From: Hymenobacter mellowenesis
GTDB lineage: Bacteria > Bacteroidota > Bacteroidia > Cytophagales > Hymenobacteraceae
DNA: 64,000 nt
Direction of reading: 5' to 3'
NCBI RefSeq assembly: GCF_030581005.1
Contig: NZ_JAUQSX010000004.1
Span: 372,001-436,000 of the forward strand
Part shown: piece by piece, positions 1 through 9,430 of the stretch
Numbering within the stretch: the first letter of the stretch is position 1
Layout: every line of letters starts with the position of its first letter
Translations under genes and position numbers: made by a program
The notes under the pieces: model-generated
The model's input: the letters and a program-made list of their open reading frames with translations, nothing else
Databases searched by the model: none
What the model was told of the DNA's origin: nothing

Positions 1-506
1 TGGCCAACTTCGCGGGCGGGGTCCTGATTCTGATTTTCAAGCCCTACGTGGTGGGCGATACCATCGAGTCGCAGGGCAAATCGGGTGAGGTGAAGGAAAT
101 TCAGATTTTTAACACCATCCTCGTCACGGGCCAAGGTGATACCATCATCCTGCCCAACGGCGCGACGTCGAACAACGTCATCATCAACAAAACGGCTCAG
201 AACAAGGCGCTGGTGGAGATTCTGGCCGAAGTAGACAACAGTACCCAACTGGAAGAGCTGCGCGGCTGGGCCGTGCCCCTCATGCAGGCCGACGAGCAGG
301 TGCTGCCCGCGCCCGCGCCGCAGGTGGTCGTCACGGGCCTCAAGCCCGGCGGCATGACGGTGGCCTTCCGGGCCTACACGGCGGCCGGCCACAACGGTGG
401 CACCCAGGCCCGGCTCATCGAGCAGATTCAGCAGGGGCTGGCCCGGCAGGGCGTGGGCAGCCCGGTGCCGGTGCAGCACAGCTACGTGCGCAACCTGCCC
501 AATTAA
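1..506 (+). CDS. MscS-family mechanosensitive channel, C-terminal part (5' end outside window)
   Basis: The reading frame is open from the first bases of the window (codons in phase with position 3), so the true start lies upstream. The visible part begins with a glycine/alanine-rich pore-helix-like stretch (ANFAGGVLILIFKPYVVGD). The beta domain typical of small-conductance mechanosensitive channels follows, with IESQGKSGEVKEIQIFNT and the conserved turn ILPNGATSNNVIIN. The last 90 or so residues are the cytoplasmic alpha/beta vestibule, including a proline/alanine-rich stretch (PAPAPQVVV). The family releases osmolytes through the inner membrane on hypo-osmotic shock. The fold assignment is strong; ion selectivity and the number of upstream transmembrane helices cannot be seen. 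A GTG at 48 is internal and not the start. Confidence 0.85.
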   Translation, partial: ANFAGGVLILIFKPYVVGDTIESQGKSGEVKEIQIFNTILVTGQGDTIILPNGATSNNVIINKTAQNKALVEILAEVDNSTQLEELRGWAVPLMQADEQVLPAPAPQVVVTGLKPGGMTVAFRAYTAAGHNGGTQARLIEQIQQGLARQGVGSPVPVQHSYVRNLPN

Positions 507-714
507 CCTCAACCCTAGGTCAAAATTAGGGGCTGATTAAGTCAAGTATCTGTAGTAGAAGCTTATTGGTAGCATCTGCTTCGCGCCCGCGCCCGTATTT
601 TGCTTGCATTTATATTCTTGAATTGGTCAGGGCTTCGCAACAGTGGCCCGGCCGGGGCGCCGGGGGCGTCGGAAAATAGCAGTTGTTTTTGAGTGCCCAC
701 CCGCCACAGTGCCC

Positions 715-3700
715 ATGCCCATGACCCGAGCAGAGCTAGAACACGCGCTGGCCCAGCAGCAGGCCGAAAACGCGGTGCTGCGGGCGGCCCTGGCCCAGGC
801 GCCGGTGCCAGCCGGCCCGGCCTCCCCGGTTCTGCCCAACCAGCAGGAGCTGCTGCAGCTGATGCAGGAAATGTACACCGCCGTGGTGCTCACCGATAGC
901 GAAGGCCGCGTGACGTGGGTGAGCAAGGGGTTTTCTACCCTGTGCGGCTTCGAGCCGCAAGAGGTGCTGGGGCGGTACCCGGCCACGTTTCTGCGCCCGG
1001 GCCTCGACGACGAGAAGACCCTTAAATACATCGAAGAAAGCCTGCGGGCCCGGCTGCCATTCAACTACGAAATCCAAAGCCCCCACCCCAGGGCCACCGC
1101 CTGCTGGATACGGGTGAAGGTGCAGCCCATCCATAACGAGCGGGGCGAGGTGGTGATGGCCGGCTTGCTGGAAGATATTTCGGAGTGGAAGGAAGCCCGG
1201 TCCAACTTGGCCGAGAGCGAAAACCGGTTTCGGGCCCTGGCCGAAAACGTGCCCGGCGTGCTCTACGAATGGCGCAAAAACCTGGACGGCAGCTTTCAGT
1301 TCAACTACGTCAGCCCCAAGCTGCTGGAAATATTCGGGCTTCGGCGGGATGAAGTCGAGCGCATGCCGGAGTTCATTCACCCCGACGACCGGGCCGGTTT
1401 CCTGCAGTCGATGGCCGACGCTACCAGCGCCCGGCTGCCGTGGGCCTTCGAGGGCCGGGTGGTGGTGCCGGGCCAGCCCCTGCGCTACCTGCAAGCCAGT
1501 TCCAGCGTGACTGGTGTGGATGAGCGCGGCGTCATCTACACCGGAATTTTACAGGATATCACGCCCCTGAAACAAGCCCAGCTGGCCCTGCGCGAAAGGG
1601 AGTTGCGCTGGCACCTGGCCATCGAAGGCTTCGGCGACGGCATCTGGGAGCGGGACATGCGCTCGAACGCCGTTTTTTACTCGGCCGACTACCGGGCCAT
1701 GCTCGGCGGCTACACCGAAGAGGAATTTCCGAACGAGTATAGCAGCTGGCTGACCCACATGCACCCCGACGACCTGGAGCCGGCCCAGCGCAGCGCCTGG
1801 GCCTACCTGCGCGGCAAAGCCCCGATGATGGCCGTCGAATTTCGGATGCGCTGCAAGGACGGCAGCTACAAATGGCTGCTGAGCCGGGCGCTCATCACCG
1901 CGCGCGCGCCCAACGGCGAACCGCTGCTTTTCACGGGCGTGCACACCGATATTTCGGAGCTGAAAAAGGCCCGCGAAGCCCTCGATGCTTCCAATCTGCG
2001 CCTGACGGCCGTCATTGCCAATTTCCACGAAGGGGTGGTGCTGGAAGATGAAAACCGGCATATTGTGCTCGCCAATCAGGCGTTTGGCCACCTGCTGAAG
2101 GTGCCCGCGCCCCCGCAGGAGCTGGCGGGGCAGCAGGGGGCCGCGCTGGCTGAGGGCGCCCGCGACCTGGTGCAACACCCCAACCAGTACGTGGCGCGCA
2201 TCACGGCTCTGCTGCGCCGCCGCCGGCCGGTGGTGGGCGATGTGCTGAAGCTGCGCGACGGCCGCGTGCTGCAGCGCGACTTTGCCCCGATTTTCGACCA
2301 GCACCGCTACATCGGCCACCTGTGGAAGTATGAGGACATCACGGCCCGCGCCCACGCCGAGGAAGACCTCAAGCGCCGCGAGGAGAAGTACCGCGGCATC
2401 ATCGAAAACATGTCGCTGGGCTTGGTAGAGGCCGATTTGGACGACCACCTGCTCTACGCCAACCAGAGCTTCTGCGACATGACGGGCTACTGCACCGACG
2501 AGCTGCGGGGCCGCAAGCTCTCGCCGCTGCTGCTCTCCGGCGACGACCTGGAGCTGGTGGAAAGCAAGCTCGAAATGCGTCAGAAGGGCATTGCCGACTC
2601 CTACGAAATAGCCGTGACCACTAAAAACGGCGAGGTGAAATGGCTGCTCGTGAGCGGCGCCCCGCTCTACGACGACGACCAGCAGCTGGTGGGCTCCATT
2701 GGCATCTACCTCGACGTGACGCCCCAGAAACACCTCGAAACCAACCTGCGCGAAGCCAAGGGCCTGGCCGAAATCAGCACCCGCGCCAAGCAGGATTTCC
2801 TGGCCAACATGAGCCACGAAATCCGCACGCCCATGAACGCCATCCTGGGCATGAGCCAGCTGCTGGCCAACACCGAGCTCAGCACTGCGCAGGCCCGCTA
2901 CCTGCACGCCATCACGGCCTCGGCCGAAAACCTGCTGGTCATCATCAACGACATCCTGGATTTATCGAAAATCGAAGCCGGGCGTTTGGCCGTCGAGAAG
3001 ATTGGCTTCAGCGTGTGCGGGGTGTGCGCGCAGGTGGAGCAAACCTTGCACTACAAGGCCGCCGAAAAAGGCTTGGATTTCGTGACGAACTGCGACCCTG
3101 CCATGCCCGCCGTGCTGCTCGGCGACCCCTACCGCATCACCCAGGTGCTGCTCAACCTGGCCGGCAACTCCGTAAAATTCACCGAGCGCGGCACCGTGCA
3201 TATTTCCTGCGCGCTGCGGGGGCACACGCCCACCGGCGAGGCCATAGTCGAATTCACGGTGCAGGACACCGGCATTGGCATCGATGCCGAGTACCTGGCG
3301 CAGGTGTTCGAAGAGTTCAGCCAGGAAGATTCGTCGGTGACGCGGCAGTTTGGCGGCACGGGGCTGGGGCTGGGCATCAGCCGGAAGCTGGTGGAGCTGC
3401 TGGGCGGCGAGCTGCACATCGAAAGCCGGAAAAACCACGGCACCACCAGCCGCTTTGTGCTGCGCCTGCCCGTGGGCACCGCCCACGACGTGCCCCAGAA
3501 GCCGGGCGCCGACACCACCGGCCTGCGGCACGCCCTGCGCGGCAAGCGGGTGCTGCTGGTCGAAGACAACGTGTTCAACCGTATGCTGGCGTCGGTATTC
3601 CTCGGCAATGCCGAGCTGGAAGTGACCGAAGCATACAACGGCGAAATAGCCGTGGCCCTGGCCTGCGCCCAACCCTTCGACCTGGTGCTGATGGATGTAC

Positions 3701-3939
3701 AAATGCCCGTAATGAACGGCTACGAGGCCACTCTGCTCATCCGGGAGGCGCTGGGGCCGGCCTTGCCCATCATCGCCCTCACGGCCAACGCCATTCAGGG
3801 CGAGCGCGAAAAGTGCCTCGCCGTGGGCATGAACGACTACATCACCAAGCCCTTCCAAGAAGCCACGCTCGTGAAAATGGTGTACGACTGGGTGCTGGGC
3901 CCGCGCCGGCAGCAGGCGGTGGGGGTGGGGGAGGAATAG
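715..3939 (+). CDS. Hybrid sensor histidine kinase with five PAS domains and a receiver domain
   Basis: The protein has 1074 residues from the ATG at 715; a GTG at 643 would add 24 arginine-rich residues that look like upstream DNA. Domains in order are a short coiled coil (about 5-35), five PAS/PAC repeats (about 45-160, 167-285, 297-420, 428-540, 557-680), HisKA with the phospho-acceptor in NMSHEIRTPMN (His701), and HATPase_c (about 800-915). The ATPase N box (LLNLAGNSVKF), G1 box (DTGIGI) and G2 box (GGTGLGLGIS) are all present. A C-terminal receiver domain (about 943-1060) has its phosphorylatable Asp994 in VLMDVQMPVMNG and the conserved Lys in DYITKPF. No transmembrane segment is evident, so the kinase is probably cytosolic. 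No partner regulator lies next to it, and the receiver presumably passes phosphate to an unlinked partner. The signal is unknown. Confidence 0.93.
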   Translation: MPMTRAELEHALAQQQAENAVLRAALAQAPVPAGPASPVLPNQQELLQLMQEMYTAVVLTDSEGRVTWVSKGFSTLCGFEPQEVLGRYPATFLRPGLDDEKTLKYIEESLRARLPFNYEIQSPHPRATACWIRVKVQPIHNERGEVVMAGLLEDISEWKEARSNLAESENRFRALAENVPGVLYEWRKNLDGSFQFNYVSPKLLEIFGLRRDEVERMPEFIHPDDRAGFLQSMADATSARLPWAFEGRVVVPGQPLRYLQASSSVTGVDERGVIYTGILQDITPLKQAQLALRERELRWHLAIEGFGDGIWERDMRSNAVFYSADYRAMLGGYTEEEFPNEYSSWLTHMHPDDLEPAQRSAWAYLRGKAPMMAVEFRMRCKDGSYKWLLSRALITARAPNGEPLLFTGVHTDISELKKAREALDASNLRLTAVIANFHEGVVLEDENRHIVLANQAFGHLLKVPAPPQELAGQQGAALAEGARDLVQHPNQYVARITALLRRRRPVVGDVLKLRDGRVLQRDFAPIFDQHRYIGHLWKYEDITARAHAEEDLKRREEKYRGIIENMSLGLVEADLDDHLLYANQSFCDMTGYCTDELRGRKLSPLLLSGDDLELVESKLEMRQKGIADSYEIAVTTKNGEVKWLLVSGAPLYDDDQQLVGSIGIYLDVTPQKHLETNLREAKGLAEISTRAKQDFLANMSHEIRTPMNAILGMSQLLANTELSTAQARYLHAITASAENLLVIINDILDLSKIEAGRLAVEKIGFSVCGVCAQVEQTLHYKAAEKGLDFVTNCDPAMPAVLLGDPYRITQVLLNLAGNSVKFTERGTVHISCALRGHTPTGEAIVEFTVQDTGIGIDAEYLAQVFEEFSQEDSSVTRQFGGTGLGLGISRKLVELLGGELHIESRKNHGTTSRFVLRLPVGTAHDVPQKPGADTTGLRHALRGKRVLLVEDNVFNRMLASVFLGNAELEVTEAYNGEIAVALACAQPFDLVLMDVQMPVMNGYEATLLIREALGPALPIIALTANAIQGEREKCLAVGMNDYITKPFQEATLVKMVYDWVLGPRRQQAVGVGEE

Positions 3940-3970
3940 GGCCGTTAGAGAGGGAGTAAACGAATAAAAA

Positions 3971-4068
3971 AGAACATCATGCTGAGCGCAGCCGAAGCAT
4001 CTCTACCGCAATACTAAATAATTAGTGGCGCGGTAGAGATGCTTCGGCTGCGCTCAGCATGACGTTCT
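3971..4068. repeat. REP-like inverted repeat, family A, copy 1
   Basis: Two arms of about 39 bases (3971-4009 and 4030-4068) are nearly perfect reverse complements around a 20-base A/T-rich loop. The core is TCATGCTGAGCGCAGCCGAAG. The repeat lies between the convergent histidine kinase and cupin genes, where it could also act as a bidirectional terminator. Related copies are at 9431-9525 and 26061-26159. Confidence 0.9.
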
Positions 4069-4096
4069 TCTTGTAGCTGGTTTGTTCTGAGCCAAC

Positions 4097-4438
4097 CTAT
4101 TCCGTATCCCGCCCGTGCACCTGCGCCGGGGGCGAGGTGGCTTCCACAGCCGTGAAGGTTTCGAGGATTTTGTAGGTGTGCTCGGCGCCCTGGGGCACCA
4201 CCCAGGAGTTGCCGGGCTCGAGCAGCACCATTTGGCCGGCCAGGTGGAATTCGGCGCGGCCGCTGAGCACGTAGCCTACGGTTTCGTAAGGGCGCGTGGC
4301 GGGGGCTTTGGCTTCGCCGGGCTGCTCGTTTTCCCACATGCGCATGGCTACGTGCTTGCCCGAGGCCAGGTATTTTTCGCCGTCGGGGCCTTTGGGCGAG
4401 TGGTGAGAATCTACTTTGATGATGGTGGTATCGGCCAT
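4097..4438 (-). CDS. Small cupin-domain protein
   Basis: This 113-residue protein is a single cupin barrel. Its first motif region is seen around GYVLSGRAEFHLAG and the second around PGNSWVVPQGAEHTYKIL, and the length fits a stand-alone cupin_2 protein. The second motif keeps the glutamine/histidine pair (PQGAEH) that usually binds a metal, but the first motif lacks the usual H-x-H and has YETVGYVL instead. Metal binding is therefore uncertain. Small cupins of this kind are dioxygenases, isomerases or sugar/metabolite sensors, and nothing in the context decides between these. It is divergent from cysE across a 172-bp gap that must hold both promoters. Confidence 0.8.
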   Translation of the reverse strand: MADTTIIKVDSHHSPKGPDGEKYLASGKHVAMRMWENEQPGEAKAPATRPYETVGYVLSGRAEFHLAGQMVLLEPGNSWVVPQGAEHTYKILETFTAVEATSPPAQVHGRDTE

Positions 4439-4610
4439 GAGGTGTTGGATTAAGAAAGGGGAGGAGTATCTTTTGGCCGGGAGCCGCGGAGGCCGCCGGC
4501 CTTTTCCGTAACGGCCGAAGCTGCTGCGCCGTTGCTGCGGCCGGCCGAAAACCTTCGCCGGCCCGCTTGGTTAAGTCCCCCGGTTCATCACCTTCCTTTT
4601 TTCTGTTTCC

Positions 4611-5444
4611 GTGCTTCCCGAATCTTTCGCTGTCGAGCTGGCCCAGGCCCATGCTGCCGTGCCCGATGCCCTGCCCGGGGCCGCCTTCTGCGCCCTGGCC
4701 GATGGCCTGTTGGGCCTGTTGTTTCCGTACCGGGCCGAGCGGCCCCTGCCCAACGCCGACGTCGTAGCCGCCGAGCTCTACCACTTCCGCTCCGAGCTGG
4801 CTGTGCTGCTGGCCAAGGTGCCGGCCCTGCCGGCCCCCGCCACCGAGCTGGCCGATGAGTTTACGGCCCAGCTGCCGGCCCTGCGCGCCGCCCTGCTACG
4901 CGACGCCACCGCCATTTTCGCCAGCGACCCGGCCGCTCAGGGGCTGGGCGAAATTATCGGTTCCTACCCCGGTTTCTATGCCACGGCGCTCTACCGCATT
5001 GCCCACGCCCTGCACCAGCGCGGGCTGCCCCGCCTGCCGCGCCTGCTGAGCGAGCACGCCCACCAGCGCACGGGCGTCGACATCCACCCCGGCGCGCACA
5101 TCGGCCCGGCCTTCTGCATCGACCACGGCACGGGCCTCGTCATCGGCGAAACGGCCATTATCGGGGCCAACGTGCAGATATACCAGGGCGTGACGCTGGG
5201 CGCCATGAGCGTGACCAAGGGCCTGCAGGGCCAGAAGCGCCACCCCACCATCGAAGACCATGTGGTAATTTACGCCGGAGCTACCATCCTGGGCGGCAGC
5301 ACGGTAGTGGGCGCGCACAGCGTCATCGGCGGCAACGTGTGGCTCACCGAGAGCGTACCCTCGCACTCCCGCGTGTACCACCGCGCCCACATCAACATCT
5401 CCCGCAGCGTGGACCCGGCGGCGGAACTGGTTTTTTCCATTTGA
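4611..5444 (+). CDS. cysE: Serine O-acetyltransferase
   Basis: This 277-residue protein starts at GTG 4611; no in-frame ATG gives a better N-terminus. An alpha-helical N-terminal half (about 1-140) precedes a left-handed beta-helix of hexapeptide repeats (about 155-270). Serine acetyltransferase hallmarks are [14 protein letters not shown], the catalytic-histidine segment [22 protein letters not shown] and [11 protein letters not shown]. It transfers acetyl from acetyl-CoA to L-serine, giving O-acetylserine for cysteine synthesis. The next gene, 101 bp downstream, encodes cysteine synthase, the usual physical partner of CysE. The C-terminus ends ELVFSI, and a terminal Ile is the residue through which CysE typically docks into CysK. 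A palindromic repeat lies between the two genes. Confidence 0.92.
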   Translation: MLPESFAVELAQAHAAVPDALPGAAFCALADGLLGLLFPYRAERPLPNADVVAAELYHFRSELAVLLAKVPALPAPATELADEFTAQLPALRAALLRDATAIFASDPAAQGLGEIIGSYPGFYATALYRIAHALHQRGLPRLPRLLSEHAHQRTGVDIHPGAHIGPAFCIDHGTGLVIGETAIIGANVQIYQGVTLGAMSVTKGLQGQKRHPTIEDHVVIYAGATILGGSTVVGAHSVIGGNVWLTESVPSHSRVYHRAHINISRSVDPAAELVFSI

Positions 5445-5449
5445 TTGTA

Positions 5450-5513
5450 GCGTGGACTCTGCGAGTCCGCGCGTTTTTGAACGACCGATGCGCGGACTCG
5501 CTGAGTTCACACC
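5450..5513. repeat. REP-like inverted repeat, family C, between cysE and cysK
   Basis: Arms at 5452-5472 and 5490-5510 are reverse complements with two or three mismatches (core GGACTCTGCGAGTCCGCGC). Each arm also contains a smaller palindrome (GACTC..GAGTC). The repeat fills most of the 101-bp cysE-cysK gap and could attenuate or stabilise the shared transcript. Confidence 0.75.
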
Positions 5514-5545
5514 ACAAATACCCAAACACCATATCACTTCACCAT

Positions 5546-6469
5546 ATGAAAGCCAATACCATTCTCGATACCATTGGCAATACGCCACTGGTGCGCCTCA
5601 ACCGAATATTTGCCACCGTGCGCCCCGACGTGGAGGTGTGGGTGAAGCTGGAGCGGGCCAACCCCGGCGGCTCTATCAAAGACCGCATTGCCCTGAGCAT
5701 GATTGAGCAGGCCGAGCGCGACGGCCTGCTTACCAAAGACAGCCTGATTGTGGAGCCCACTTCCGGCAACACCGGCGTGGGCCTGGCCCTGGTGGCCGCC
5801 GTGAAGGGCTACAAGCTCACGCTGGTGATGCCCGAGAGCATGAGCATCGAGCGCCGCCGCCTGATGGCCGCCTACGGCGCCAACCTGGAGCTCACGCCCC
5901 GCGAAAAAGGCATGAAGGGCGCCATTGAAAAAGCCCAGGAAATAGTGGCCAACACGCCCGGCGCCTGGCTGCCCATGCAGTTTTCAAACCCCGCCAACCC
6001 GAAAATTCACGCCGAAACCACGGCCCAGGAAATCCTGCGCGACGCCCCCGAGGGTTTTGACTTTCACATCACCGGGGTAGGCACCGGCGGCCACATCACA
6101 GCCGTGACGGAGGTGCTCAAGCCCCACTTCCCGGGTATGAAAACCTTCGCCGTGGAGCCCGAGGCCTCGCCCGTTATCAGCGGCGGGGCGCCGGGGCCGC
6201 ACCCCATTCAGGGTATCGGCGCGGGCTTCATCCCCGACAACCTGCACGTGAACGTGCTGGACGGCGCCATCACGGTGAGCCAGCAGGAGGCGTATGAGAT
6301 GACGCGCCGCGCCGCCCGCGAGGAAGGGCTGTTCGTGGGCGTGTCGTCGGGGGCGTCGCTGGCGGCCATTGCCAAAAAGCTGTCCGACATGCCGCAGGGC
6401 AGCCGCGTGCTCACCTTCTGCTACGATACCGGCGAGCGGTACCTGTCGGTAGAAGGCTTGTTTGTGTAG
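5546..6469 (+). CDS. cysK: Cysteine synthase A (O-acetylserine sulfhydrylase)
   Basis: The protein has 307 residues from the ATG at 5546 and belongs to PLP fold type II. The PLP-binding lysine is Lys45 in NPGGSIKDR, the substrate loop is TSGNTG (72-77), and the phosphate-binding loop [11 protein letters not shown] is near 180. It replaces the acetate of O-acetylserine with sulfide to give L-cysteine in the cytosol. Length and motifs match CysK. A longer reading frame runs back to 5339 inside cysE, but the family alignment begins at [19 protein letters not shown], which supports ATG 5546. It is probably co-transcribed with cysE. Confidence 0.95.
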   Translation: MKANTILDTIGNTPLVRLNRIFATVRPDVEVWVKLERANPGGSIKDRIALSMIEQAERDGLLTKDSLIVEPTSGNTGVGLALVAAVKGYKLTLVMPESMSIERRRLMAAYGANLELTPREKGMKGAIEKAQEIVANTPGAWLPMQFSNPANPKIHAETTAQEILRDAPEGFDFHITGVGTGGHITAVTEVLKPHFPGMKTFAVEPEASPVISGGAPGPHPIQGIGAGFIPDNLHVNVLDGAITVSQQEAYEMTRRAAREEGLFVGVSSGASLAAIAKKLSDMPQGSRVLTFCYDTGERYLSVEGLFV

Positions 6470-6504
6470 GCGCGCGGCAACGTAGCGCAAGTATGCATTG
6501 CCGG

Positions 6505-6554
6505 GCCGGGCTGGGTGGTCGCCGTTAGCGGTGGCTGCTCAGCCCGGCTTTTTT
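6505..6554 (+). terminator. Rho-independent terminator after cysK
   Basis: The stem GCCGGGCTG (6505-6513) pairs with CAGCCCGGC (6540-6548) and is followed by six T residues. It lies 36 bases after the cysK stop codon. Confidence 0.7.
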
Positions 6555-6822
6555 GCGCCTTGAAATTTCGGCGAAGCGTGTGCCGCTATGGCGTTGGCAC
6601 GGGGCAGAAAAGGGTTTGGGTATCAAATAGCTTCTGCTGAAGCAAAGTCGTTTTTGCCAAAAAAATAGTTGCAGCTTCTAAAAAGGTAAGATGTTGCAGT
6701 AAAAGGCGTTTCAAATAATAAAACCCGAATTTAAAATTTAATTAAATAGAAAATTTTCTAAGCCAGTTACAGCACGCCAGTCAATTTTAGCAATACATTT
6801 AGAAGGATTTAACCTTCATCGA
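6555..6822 (+). promoter_or_regulatory. A/T-rich upstream region of the GEVED protein gene
   Basis: This stretch is without genes. Its second half (about 6650-6800) is much richer in A and T than its surroundings, as expected for a promoter region. No clear TTG / TAnnTTTG pair could be placed with confidence. Confidence 0.4.
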
Positions 6823-9324
6823 ATGAAACTAAAATTTACTCCATTATTGAAGTTGGCGCTCTGTGTGCTGGGTTTGGGCGCGGCCCCGCGGGCGCAGGCG
6901 GCCTACGTGCCCGTGTCCCTCACGGGCTTCACCGCCGATGTGGTGGCCAACGGCACGGGCTTGTCCACGAACTCGACCACGGTAGGCGTCGATGACAGCA
7001 ACTACGTCTTCATGGCGCAGGACTACAACCCCACGGGCACGTCGTTTCTGCCCAACAACGGCCTCATCAGCAGTGCCGCCACCGCGGGCCTGACCTACCA
7101 GTTGGCGCCCTATACCGGCAACAACTCGCTGCGGATGCCGGCCACGCCCACCGGCACCGGCACGGGGTCGGGCACGCTCACATTGGCCACGCCGCAGTCG
7201 GCGGGCGAGGTGTACGTGCTGGCCACGTCGGGCAGCGGCGCCAGCACGGTCAACATCACCGTGACGTTTACCGATGGCACCACGCAAGTGTTTGCCAGCC
7301 AGACGGTATTAGACTGGTACGGCGGGGCCAATTACGCCATCCTGGGCTTGGGCCGGGTGCAGCGCGGCGTCGAAAACCGCGAAAATAACGCCGCTAACCC
7401 GCGCCTCTACCAGCTGCTGCTTACCCTCGCGCCGGCCAACTTCGGCAAGCTGGTGCAGAGCGTGGGCTTCGCCAAAACCTCAACCACGGGTGTGCTCAAC
7501 ATCATGGGCATCACCATTAATTCGGTATGCAGCGGCACGCCGGCCGCCGGAGTACCCACCGCCAGCACCGCCAGCGCCTGTACCAACAACAGCTTCACGC
7601 TGAACCTCACCGGGGCCTCTTCCGGCTCGGGCGTGAGCTACCAGTGGCAGAGCAGCCCGGCCGGCGCCAATACGTTTACGAACATCAGCGGCGCCACCAC
7701 CGTGCCCTACACCGTGGCCAGCCAGACGGCCGCCACCGACTACCGCGTGGTGGTTACCTGCTCGGGCAGCAACCTCTCGTCCACGTCGCCGCTCGTGAAC
7801 GTGCCCCAGAATTCTTTTCTGAACTGCTACTGCACACCCACCGGTGGCAACTGCACCAACGAGTGGATTCGGGGTGTGACCCTGGCCTCGCTAGGCAACA
7901 CCGGCACCACCTGCAGCCCCGGCGGCTACACCAGCTACACCGCCAACACGGCCCTGACCACTACCCTCAGCCAGGGCACCACTTACCCCGTCACCCTCGA
8001 TTTGCGGGTGAATGCCGCCAGCAGCGCCGCCGGCATCTGGATTGACTACGACCACAGCGGCACCTTCGAGGCCAGCGAGTACACCCTCATCGGCACCGGA
8101 CCGGCCACCGGCTTCGCGGCCCTCAACCTGAGCCTGACCGCCAACGTCACCATTCCGGCCACGGCCCTCACCGGGCCCACGCGCCTGCGGGTGCGCTCCA
8201 ACAACGGCGGCGTGGTGGGCAACCAGGCCTGCTTCAACAATTACTTTGGCGAGGTGGAAGACTATGTGGTCACCATTGTGGCGCCCGTGGCCTGCGCCGG
8301 CACGCCCACCGGCGGCACGGCCACGGCTTCCACCACGGCGGTGTGCCCGGCCACGGCCTTCACCTTGCGCGCCAGTGGCTACTCCACCGGCGCCACGGGC
8401 CTGAGCTACCAGTGGCAGAGCAGCCCGGCCGGTGCCAATACGTTCACCAATATCAGCGGCGCCACCACTGTGCCCTTCACCGTGGCCAGCCTCGCGGCCG
8501 CTACCGACTACCGCCTGCAAATCACCTGCGCGGCCAGCAGCGCCACGGCCGTGTCGGCCCCGGTGAGCGTGACGGTGGCCCCGTTCACGCAGTGCTATTG
8601 CACGCCTACTTACGTGAGCGGCGGCAACACCGACATCATCCGCAGCGTGAGCATCGGCTCGTTCAGCAACAATACGGGCGCGCTGGGCAACGTGGCCCCG
8701 TATTATCAGGACTACAGCACCCAGCAGCCCGCCACACTGGCCATTCCGCAGCTATTCATCGGCTATCCAAACCCGGTAACGCTCACCTTTGGCGCTGAAA
8801 ACTTCCAGTACAGCGCCATTTGGGTTGATTTTAACCGAAATGGCATTTTTGAGGCCAGCGAATACTTTACGAGCGGTACCAATGCCGGCTCCAATGGCAG
8901 TGCTTCTATTCTGGTGACGGTACCTGGCACCGCCTTGTTTGGCCAGACCAAAATGCGCATTCGCGGCGGCGACGACTTGCTGCCGCTGGCCACCCAGGCC
9001 TGTGGCGCGTCGCAGTCCGATTACGGCGAAGCCGAGGACTATTTCGTGAACCTGAGCGTTATCACCGCCACCCGCCCCGGCCAGCAGGAAGTAGCCCTGA
9101 GCGCCTTCCCCAACCCCGCCACCAATGCCCTCACCGTGACGGTGGCCGCCACCAGCCCCCACGCCCAAATCAGCCTGACCGACCTCACCGGCCGCGTGCT
9201 CCAAACCCAGTCCATCACCAGCCAAACGGCCCGCTTCGACCTGAGCCGCCTGGCCGCTGGCATCTACCTGGTCCGTTACCAAGACGAGCACTGCAGCAGC
9301 ACCATCAAGGTGAGCAAGCAATAG
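6823..9324 (+). CDS. Secreted T9SS-sorted protein with two GEVED domains
   Basis: This 833-residue protein starts with a signal peptide (MKLKFTPLLKLALCVLGLGA, cut near AQA). A beta-rich N-terminal domain (about 27-230) is followed by two copies of one module. Each module is an Ig-like segment with the signature SYQWQSSPAGANTFTNISGA, a CYCTP motif, and a GEVED domain ending in GEVEDYVV (first) or GEAEDYFV (second). The last 80 residues are a type A T9SS sorting domain (AFPNPATNALTV and LAAGIYLVRY). The protein should cross the outer membrane through the type IX system and stay on the surface or be released. GEVED domains occur in Bacteroidota adhesins and secreted enzymes, but no catalytic domain was recognised here, so an adhesin or matrix role is an inference. 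It stands alone between two terminators. Confidence 0.88.
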   Translation: MKLKFTPLLKLALCVLGLGAAPRAQAAYVPVSLTGFTADVVANGTGLSTNSTTVGVDDSNYVFMAQDYNPTGTSFLPNNGLISSAATAGLTYQLAPYTGNNSLRMPATPTGTGTGSGTLTLATPQSAGEVYVLATSGSGASTVNITVTFTDGTTQVFASQTVLDWYGGANYAILGLGRVQRGVENRENNAANPRLYQLLLTLAPANFGKLVQSVGFAKTSTTGVLNIMGITINSVCSGTPAAGVPTASTASACTNNSFTLNLTGASSGSGVSYQWQSSPAGANTFTNISGATTVPYTVASQTAATDYRVVVTCSGSNLSSTSPLVNVPQNSFLNCYCTPTGGNCTNEWIRGVTLASLGNTGTTCSPGGYTSYTANTALTTTLSQGTTYPVTLDLRVNAASSAAGIWIDYDHSGTFEASEYTLIGTGPATGFAALNLSLTANVTIPATALTGPTRLRVRSNNGGVVGNQACFNNYFGEVEDYVVTIVAPVACAGTPTGGTATASTTAVCPATAFTLRASGYSTGATGLSYQWQSSPAGANTFTNISGATTVPFTVASLAAATDYRLQITCAASSATAVSAPVSVTVAPFTQCYCTPTYVSGGNTDIIRSVSIGSFSNNTGALGNVAPYYQDYSTQQPATLAIPQLFIGYPNPVTLTFGAENFQYSAIWVDFNRNGIFEASEYFTSGTNAGSNGSASILVTVPGTALFGQTKMRIRGGDDLLPLATQACGASQSDYGEAEDYFVNLSVITATRPGQQEVALSAFPNPATNALTVTVAATSPHAQISLTDLTGRVLQTQSITSQTARFDLSRLAAGIYLVRYQDEHCSSTIKVSKQ
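7634..8515 (+). repeat. Internal direct repeat in the GEVED protein gene
   Basis: The segment 7634-7747 recurs at 8402-8515, offset by 768 bases, with only a handful of third-position changes. It encodes the shared Ig-like strand region of the two modules. The near identity at DNA level points to a recent duplication or gene conversion. Confidence 0.85.
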
Positions 9325-9340
9325 CCGCCCCGTTGGGCAA

Positions 9341-9376
9341 CAAAAAGCCCCCGCAGCACGCTGCGGGGGCTTTTTG
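9341..9376 (+). terminator. Strong bidirectional terminator after the GEVED gene
   Basis: The hairpin AAAAAGCCCCCGCAGC / GCTGCGGGGGCTTTTT has a three-base loop, with an A-run before and a T-run after it. It lies 17 bases after the stop codon. Confidence 0.9.
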
Positions 9377-9430
9377 CATTCAAGGTGTAAGGGTAAGGAA
9401 AGGAGAGTTGGTATTTATAGCGAGTAAAAA

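Noticed and set aside
1549..2907. Long antisense frame in the histidine kinase gene
   Set aside because: It is a shadow of the PAS and HisKA coding region with no domain similarity.
2640..3959. Overlapping plus-strand frame of 439 codons at the end of the histidine kinase gene
   Set aside because: The product is Arg/Pro/His/Ala-rich, typical of an out-of-frame read of GC-rich DNA. The in-frame HATPase and receiver domains are intact.
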